NCBI GenBank assembly: GCA_964545315.1
Contig: CAZJGI010000107.1
Span: forward strand, 1 to 10,221
DNA from: JAAYJR01 sp964545315
GTDB lineage: Bacteria > Bacteroidota > Bacteroidia > Bacteroidales > Prolixibacteraceae
Length of the DNA stretch: 10,221 nt
Reading direction: 5' to 3'
The translations under genes and the position numbers were made by a program. Position 1 is the first letter of the stretch; every line of letters starts with the position of its first letter. The notes beneath the pieces are model-generated. The model did no database searches and had not been told where the DNA came from. It was given only the letters and a program-made list of their open reading frames with translations. Below, piece after piece: positions 5,323 to 10,221 of this stretch.

Positions 5323-7902
5323 ATGAATTTTCACCTAATAAAAATCAGCTCCCGGATAACAGTATTAATTGTTTTCTTGTCATTTGGTATATCAGGCCAG
5401 GTAAGGTATGAGGATAATACTCTTCTCTATGGTAATGACCAGTTTATCAAAAAAATAAAGGTAGAAAAAGATCATCCCGGTACTATTTCTGTCTCTGTGT
5501 TTTCACCGGATGATGAAAAAAAATATTGTTCTACAGATAATATCCCTTTTTTTGAATTCGTGCTTAACCACCAGGTAATAACATCATCAGATAAGTTATG
5601 GAGATACCGCAACCATTATATCCGCCAAATGGAAAATGGAGGAACGGAAATTAAAATTATCATTGATGGCGCAGGTAAATCCGTCAAAGGATTGCAAGTC
5701 ATTATTTATCAGCAATTTTTCCCCAATACAACACTGGTTAGGGAATTACTTGAACTGAAAGCCACAGCTCAGAAACAATTTGAGATTAATAAAATCAATG
5801 GGAAACTACATTTCAAGTTTCCTCAATACGAAATAATGAGTGGAGAATTTGTCAATTCAACTGAAATACGTATAGCATCCTGGGCAGAAGAAATTATTGA
5901 TGTGAATAACAAAATCTCCTATGATGACCGGTTCGCGGCAGGCAGGTTCAGTGATCTGAACCTGGCTATGAACCACATGTTTCATCCGGTGATCAAAGAA
6001 AAAAAGCTGCAAAAGGGGTTGGATATTGTAACAAAAGGGCCTTTAAATATCATATCGGGCAGCAATATGCAATGGATCATGGCATATGAGCATGCATCAC
6101 AGGATAACCTCCGTGGTTTGGTAGATGAAGAGAAAATTAAAGACGAAACCTTAATTCTGGATAAAGGTCAGGGTACAGGAGGCGTTTTTTCCTTCCCTGT
6201 TTCCAATAATGATTTCCAGTTCCTCGGGTTCAGACAAAATCAGTCAGGTGCAACAACCCATGTTGGCATAGAAGCATTCCGTGGAGCATATCTGGAAGGC
6301 GAAGTTATTGATAATGAGCATCCTTACAGTTCAGTATGGACGGCCTCTGCTTTCAGTGAAAACACATCAGCAGATGCAAGCCGTGCAATAATTCACGATT
6401 ACTTATGGCGTTGTATATGTGAAAAACCTGCTTCCCGCCAGCCGGAATTTTATTATAACACCTGGGGGATGCAACGCAGGGTTGGGAAGACTTTTCCTGC
6501 TATACGCGACTTGATGACCGAAAAGAATCTTATTGCCGAAATAAGGCGTGCAGCCGAATTAGGTGTAGATATTTTTGTGCTTGATGATGGATGGGAGCAG
6601 GCACAGGGAGAGTGGACACCCCACGAGGAGCGCCTTCCTAATGGGCTAAAGCCTGTCAGGGAAGAGTTAGACAGACATGGCATAAAAATGGGCTTATGGT
6701 TTTCACCAATGGGAATAGATAAGACAACTCAGCGTTATAAAGATCATCCCGAATGGGTAATAAAGGATTCTGAAGGGAATCCGGTAATCGCTCAATGGGG
6801 GCATCCGGCCTTTGATTTTGTTTCCGGTTTTTATGACCTCTTTGTTTCCGACTGTAAAAAAATGATTGATGAAGGTGCCCGTTTTTTTAAGTGGGATGCA
6901 ATAAACACATTTTACAGCAGTCTGCCGGGACTGCACCATGGGTCAGCAGCATATTCCGAGGCAGAATTAAGAGCCCGATATGAATATTTGCTTCCCATAT
7001 ATGTGACTCGCGCAATGAAAGAACTCACCGATTATGAACCGGAACTTGTTATTGAAATAGACCTTACTGAAGCCCGAAGGGCAATGATTGGACTGGCAGT
7101 GCTTAGCCAGGGTAAATATTTCTGGATGAATAACGGGGCAAGCGGATACAACGATTATTCAACATTCCGTGCCAAATCAATGCGGCATATTCCAAACAGG
7201 TTTGCAGGTATAATTCCACTTGAACTGTTCACATATGCCAATTACCCGCAAAATCAAAATAAATCTCAACGATACAATGTTAATACATCAATAATCGCAG
7301 GCCATGGCTTTTGGGGCAACCTTGATGAAACAAGCATCCGGGAAAGGGAAACAATTAAAGAGAATGTACTCAAATCTAAAAGAGTACTTCCTTATGTGAA
7401 AAATATTATTACGGAAGTAACAGGAAGAGTCGGTTCCTCTCCGGAAATTTATTCGCAGGTAAACAGGGAAAAAGGAGCCGGACAATTAATTGCATTTAGC
7501 GGCTCGGCAATTAATTATGAGTACAAAACCAAAATCAACCCATCCAATGTCCTGGGTGTGCTAAATAATTCATACAGTATTGAAAACGATAATCTGATAC
7601 TCAATTTTCAGTTCCCAATGGCCGATGCATCAAGGGAAGCATTTATTATACCAAATGAAAATAATGGGATATCGATCATCAAATCAAGTTGCTGGCTGAA
7701 AGAATTGAATTTCGGTCCTGAAGGATTACAATATACCTCAGGGACAGACGGCGAACAAATTATTATGTGGGATAAAAAGAATGGCCAACCTCATTGCAAA
7801 GAAAGTGCAGATATTTCAATTGTAATTAACGAAAATAGACTTTTTTACCATCTTACTGTAAAAGTAAATAAACCACAGACTACTGTTGTTATAAACAAAT
7901 AA
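5323..7902 (+). CDS. Secreted clan GH-D (GH36-like) glycoside hydrolase
   Basis: An 859-aa enzyme with a Sec signal peptide (about 1-25, ending FGISGQ), an N-terminal beta-rich domain (about 27-360), a TIM barrel (about 375-680) and a C-terminal beta domain (about 695-859). Clan GH-D hallmarks are YNTWG (378-382), LDDGW (420-424), LPNGLKP (438-444), GLWFSP (457-462) and FFKWD (521-525), where Asp525 is the expected nucleophile. GH36 enzymes include alpha-galactosidases and alpha-N-acetylgalactosaminidases. Two departures stand out. GLWFSPM replaces the usual GLW-x-EPE. The usual C-S-S-G-G-G-R-x-D acid/base segment is replaced by VIEIDLTEARR (576-586), where Asp580 or Glu583 are the only obvious candidates. 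It is longer than typical bacterial GH36 proteins of roughly 700-750 aa. It is convergent with the GH127-like gene and probably works on the same glycan, but substrate specificity is open. The family-level call is confident; the activity is not. Confidence 0.85.
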   Translation: MNFHLIKISSRITVLIVFLSFGISGQVRYEDNTLLYGNDQFIKKIKVEKDHPGTISVSVFSPDDEKKYCSTDNIPFFEFVLNHQVITSSDKLWRYRNHYIRQMENGGTEIKIIIDGAGKSVKGLQVIIYQQFFPNTTLVRELLELKATAQKQFEINKINGKLHFKFPQYEIMSGEFVNSTEIRIASWAEEIIDVNNKISYDDRFAAGRFSDLNLAMNHMFHPVIKEKKLQKGLDIVTKGPLNIISGSNMQWIMAYEHASQDNLRGLVDEEKIKDETLILDKGQGTGGVFSFPVSNNDFQFLGFRQNQSGATTHVGIEAFRGAYLEGEVIDNEHPYSSVWTASAFSENTSADASRAIIHDYLWRCICEKPASRQPEFYYNTWGMQRRVGKTFPAIRDLMTEKNLIAEIRRAAELGVDIFVLDDGWEQAQGEWTPHEERLPNGLKPVREELDRHGIKMGLWFSPMGIDKTTQRYKDHPEWVIKDSEGNPVIAQWGHPAFDFVSGFYDLFVSDCKKMIDEGARFFKWDAINTFYSSLPGLHHGSAAYSEAELRARYEYLLPIYVTRAMKELTDYEPELVIEIDLTEARRAMIGLAVLSQGKYFWMNNGASGYNDYSTFRAKSMRHIPNRFAGIIPLELFTYANYPQNQNKSQRYNVNTSIIAGHGFWGNLDETSIRERETIKENVLKSKRVLPYVKNIITEVTGRVGSSPEIYSQVNREKGAGQLIAFSGSAINYEYKTKINPSNVLGVLNNSYSIENDNLILNFQFPMADASREAFIIPNENNGISIIKSSCWLKELNFGPEGLQYTSGTDGEQIIMWDKKNGQPHCKESADISIVINENRLFYHLTVKVNKPQTTVVINK

Positions 7903-7918
7903 TTCGGGTCGCGCTTTT

Positions 7919-7933
7919 ATCGGGATACCCGAT
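7919..7933. terminator. Hairpin between the convergent glycoside hydrolase genes
   Basis: ATCGGG-ATA-CCCGAT is a perfect 6-bp GC-rich stem with a 3-base loop in the 31-bp gap between the two stop codons. It begins 16 bases after the GH36-like stop and directly abuts the GH127-like stop (TAG, 7934-7936). No long T-run follows on either strand (only CTATTTC on plus, AAAAGCG on minus), so it would be a weak or Rho-assisted bidirectional terminator. TCGGG at 7904-7908 could form an alternative, longer stem with CCCGA. Confidence 0.45.
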
Positions 7934-9925
7934 CTATTTCAAAATGCACCAGGTATTAAACTGAGAATCGTCATTCCAGGTATTTCCGGCTGACGAAAAG
8001 TCACAAAACTTAATTTTATGACTATCAGATACCTTTAATTCAAAAGCCTTCCATATTCCCGTCGGGGCATTTACCTCCCGGATTTTTACAGTTTGGCCTT
8101 CCGGTTGAAATTGTACAGGTGAAAAAATATCACCTTCAGTAATTCTTATATCTCTTGCAAGCACAATGGGTCCGTAAAAAAATGTAACTGCCGGCTGGTG
8201 CTGCAATGCATCCTCAGGGGAAAGGCCTTTTACATGCGAGTAGATGCGGTTTAAGTCTTCATTACTTCCACTCACATAACTGAATTTTGACCATTCGTTA
8301 TCATAAAACGACTTATCATGAAAATCGTCAGTGAATTTTGCCTTATCGAATTTCTCCCACCAAACATTTAATTGAAAATTAAGCTCTATACGGTCATTGT
8401 TCTTCCATTCCCTTGTGATATTTATCCAGTCTTCGGAAGAATTTACCTCTTGTATTCTGCCATTTATTTTAATTATAGTTTCACTGCTCCACCGGGGCAA
8501 CCTGATTAAAAATTCAAACTTTTCCGGTTTATTGAGCGACAGGGTAATTGTGGTGCTTCCTTTCTTCAAAAAATCACCATTAATCTCCAGCCAGGCTTTT
8601 TGGCCCGAGGGTAATTCAATGTTACCTTCACCTTCATTAAAAACAGACAGGAACACCTGGTTCTCCCTCCTTGTCAGGACAGCTTCTGCAAATTGAAATA
8701 AACCCCTGGGCAGGTTATCTGTGCAACACTGGTGATGCTGTAAAAAATGATTGGTAGCCGGTATATGTATGTGAGACATTCTGGTACGCCTTAAGCCCCA
8801 TGTGCCTTCAGTGTTATATGCGCTCAAAAGGGAATTATAAAATGTCCTTTCCATCTCCTCTATATATTTTTCTTCACCGGTTAGTTCAAACAGTTTAAAT
8901 GACAAACGATTCCAATAAACAGCATCACATATTTCGGATAAAGTGTTTATTAATCCTGCAGAGCCGGTATGTTTATCATTAAAGCATATATTCCCTATTG
9001 GAGATCGTTCACATTGAACCAAAGATGCATGGATATTTTTCCCCGTTTCCAGATATCGATGATTTCCTGTCACTTCATACAGTTCAAGTAACCCTTCAAC
9101 ACATGATATAAATTCGTAAGCTTTTGCCCATTTGTATGGGTCTGTATCATGGAACCATTTATGCACCGGAATGCCAGTAAAACTTTTATTCAGAATGTCA
9201 GGTAATCCTTCCGGGTGCTTTTCCCATTGACCTGCAATATATTCTGCATATTCAAGATAATCCTTATCGCCGGTTGCCTTATATAATTTTACGACAGGTT
9301 GAAGTATAGAACTACTTGGTAATCCATAAAAATTGCCGGTCTTTACAATATCTTCTGCTCCGGGCCCCACTTCAGTGCTCAGGTGGGTAAAGAACCGTTT
9401 CGCAGCCTCTAAAATATAATCATCATCCAATAGTTCCCAGGCTTCCAGTAATCCCCAAAGGGTATATTTCCGGTTCCAGATATTCCAATTATTGCCAACT
9501 ACAAAATCAGAATGGGAATAGGTCCCTATATAACCATCATCGCCCTGTGTGGCAAGTAAACCATTCACAGCTTTTTCTATACGGCTTTTCAATTCATCTG
9601 AATCATAATAATTGTGTGCTGCTATTGCCGAAAGGATATATTTACCCCAAAATTCACCACGCCATTGGCCTGTGCGGGGGTAATTTTTATCGTCTTCACG
9701 AAGGAGGAAAGCCTCTTCTGTTTCAGGATAAATTTTATCCCAGTTAATCTTACTGAGTATCCGTTGTTCTGATATTTTATCAATATATTGCCCAACATGA
9801 CCGGAAAAATGCCACTCTCCATGAATGGTCTCCTTTTGGCCCGGTATATTTATCCCATCTTGTGCAAAAATATTTCCGTAAGTTAAAAACCAGATAATTA
9901 TAAAAACTGAAGTAATATACCTCAT
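7934..9925 (-). CDS. Secreted GH127-like (DUF1680) glycoside hydrolase
   Basis: A 663-aa enzyme with a signal peptide (about 1-22, ending NIFAQ), an (alpha/alpha)-barrel catalytic region (about 40-430) and C-terminal beta domains (about 430-660). The length matches GH127 beta-L-arabinofuranosidases such as HypBA1 (658 aa). The cysteine-based site is recognisable: Glu331 and Cys333 in LSEIC, and Cys400-Cys401 in HHQCC. These match HypBA1 Glu338, Cys340, Cys417 (nucleophile) and Cys418, which hold zinc. Other family-like segments are RTGQWRGEFWGKYI (84-97), GDDGYIGTY (128-136), NIWNRKYTLWGLLEAW (148-163) and FYGPIVLARD (583-592). Two departures are seen. The segment before EIC has PIGN (309-312) where HypBA1 has Gly-Glu, its acid/base Glu322. 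CCTDN replaces the common CCPPN. Activity may therefore differ from arabinofuranosidase. Transcription probably starts near 10126, leaving a long leader. Confidence 0.85.
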   Translation of the reverse strand: MRYITSVFIIIWFLTYGNIFAQDGINIPGQKETIHGEWHFSGHVGQYIDKISEQRILSKINWDKIYPETEEAFLLREDDKNYPRTGQWRGEFWGKYILSAIAAHNYYDSDELKSRIEKAVNGLLATQGDDGYIGTYSHSDFVVGNNWNIWNRKYTLWGLLEAWELLDDDYILEAAKRFFTHLSTEVGPGAEDIVKTGNFYGLPSSSILQPVVKLYKATGDKDYLEYAEYIAGQWEKHPEGLPDILNKSFTGIPVHKWFHDTDPYKWAKAYEFISCVEGLLELYEVTGNHRYLETGKNIHASLVQCERSPIGNICFNDKHTGSAGLINTLSEICDAVYWNRLSFKLFELTGEEKYIEEMERTFYNSLLSAYNTEGTWGLRRTRMSHIHIPATNHFLQHHQCCTDNLPRGLFQFAEAVLTRRENQVFLSVFNEGEGNIELPSGQKAWLEINGDFLKKGSTTITLSLNKPEKFEFLIRLPRWSSETIIKINGRIQEVNSSEDWINITREWKNNDRIELNFQLNVWWEKFDKAKFTDDFHDKSFYDNEWSKFSYVSGSNEDLNRIYSHVKGLSPEDALQHQPAVTFFYGPIVLARDIRITEGDIFSPVQFQPEGQTVKIREVNAPTGIWKAFELKVSDSHKIKFCDFSSAGNTWNDDSQFNTWCILK

Positions 9926-10126
9926 CTGTGCAACTTATTTTTATATTGTTGATTACTAGCTGTCTATCATATATACCATTTCAAATTAACATCTCAACGG
10001 GATGGAACTCACTTTTGAATTTATTCACACACAATTCTCCCCATTTAAACAGGAAAAAAAAGCCACCTTTGAAAAAAAATTCTAAAAATCATCCCACTAA
10101 AAATAATAAAAGAATACTATATTAAT
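9926..10126 (-). other. Long 5' leader of the GH127-like gene
   Basis: About 200 bases separate the predicted start of transcription from the ATG at 9925. On the minus strand it contains two T8 tracts (10073-10080 and 10053-10060) and a GGGATG (10090-10095) able to pair with a CATCCC (9999-10004) across about 85 bases. No known riboswitch class is recognised, and an open frame on the plus strand here is low-complexity (Lys/Asn/Pro-rich) and probably not a gene. A second promoter nearer the gene was looked for and not found. Confidence 0.3.
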
Positions 10127-10132
10127 TTTAAT

Positions 10133-10161
10133 CAAAGTTACATTCTGATTTTTTTTACAAA
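10133..10161 (-). promoter_or_regulatory. Promoter for the GH127-like gene
   Basis: On the minus strand TTTG (10158-10161), 17 bases, then TAACTTTG (10133-10140) fit the Bacteroidota consensus at the short end of its spacing range. The TTTG is the end of the T-run of the terminator just upstream. The start would be near 10126. The distance to the ATG (about 200 nt) is long, so this is a moderate call. Confidence 0.45.
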
Positions 10162-10187
10162 AAAGAGGCTGTAAATTACAGCCTCTT
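10159..10187 (-). terminator. Rho-independent terminator of the gene at the right edge
   Basis: AAGAGGCTGTAA and TTACAGCCTCTT (10163-10187) are perfect 12-bp inverted arms around one base; in RNA the stem is about 10 bp with a 5-nt loop. On the minus strand the hairpin is followed by T6 (10159-10164, partly in the stem) and then a short A-rich stretch. It begins at the stop codon of the right-edge reading frame. The T-run is on the minus side only, which sets the direction. Confidence 0.75.
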
Positions 10188-10221
10188 ATCTAAAGTAACC
10201 AATTAATTTCTTATAAATCTT
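10186..10221 (-). CDS. 3' end of a gene entering from the right edge (11 codons)
   Basis: On the minus strand the window edge reads in frame K-I-Y-K-K-L-I-G-Y-F-R and then TAA (10186-10188), directly overlapping the terminator hairpin. Stop-plus-hairpin is the normal ending of a gene, which is the main support; 11 codons alone would not be enough. A basic, hydrophobic C-terminus is all that can be said about the product. Confidence 0.45.
   Translation of the reverse strand, partial: KIYKKLIGYFR

Noticed and set aside
9928..10125. 65-aa open frame on the plus strand starting MQLIFILLITSCL
   Set aside because: It has a signal-peptide-like start, but the rest is low-complexity Lys/Asn/Pro translated from A-rich intergenic DNA. 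It lies antisense to the GH127-like leader.
1..10221. tRNA, rRNA, CRISPR array, insertion sequence or phage remains
   Set aside because: No cloverleaf, spaced repeats, transposase or terminal repeats were seen; the window is ordinary chromosomal coding sequence.

Overview
The window reads as a piece of Bacteroidota chromosome, probably from the Bacteroidales/Marinilabiliales side of the phylum. The DNA is AT-rich. Starts are preceded by A-rich stretches rather than a strong Shine-Dalgarno sequence. Several intergenic regions carry the phylum-specific promoter pattern TTTG - about 17-20 bases - TAnnTTTG. The proteins also look like Bacteroidota versions of their families. This placement rests on sequence style, not on a database match.

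Left part (1-2643, all minus strand): the first 13 codons of a gene leaving the left edge, with a good promoter and a dyad in its spacer. Next comes a cluster transcribed right to left: a six-helix membrane protein (216 aa), a possible 34-aa overlapping small ORF, a winged-helix regulator (98 aa) and a CreD-like inner-membrane protein (437 aa). Two near-identical 17-bp palindromes, ACTTTG-N5-CAAAGT, lie in front of the 216-aa gene and in front of creD. The first sits on the -7 promoter element, as expected for a repressor site, and the winged-helix protein is the obvious candidate to bind both.

Middle (2733-5121): a dienelactone-hydrolase-family protein with a twin-arginine-like N-terminus and a small cupin, both on the plus strand. 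A secreted metallo-beta-lactamase-fold hydrolase follows on the minus strand, convergent with the cupin.

Right part (5323-9925): two large secreted glycoside hydrolases transcribed toward each other. One is an 859-aa clan GH-D (GH36-like) enzyme, the other a 663-aa GH127-like (DUF1680) enzyme. They are separated by 31 bp containing a perfect hairpin. Both keep part of the catalytic machinery of their families (KWD nucleophile; E-x-C plus CC zinc/nucleophile site) but appear to lack the canonical acid/base residue, so their substrates may differ from the textbook ones. No SusC/SusD pair is in view. Upstream of the GH127-like gene is a leader of about 200 nt. Its apparent promoter takes its -33 element from the T-run of a terminator ending another minus-strand gene, whose last 11 codons enter from the right edge.

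The most system-like element is the membrane protein / small ORF / winged-helix / CreD cluster with twin operators. The most enzymatically interesting elements are the two atypical glycoside hydrolases.
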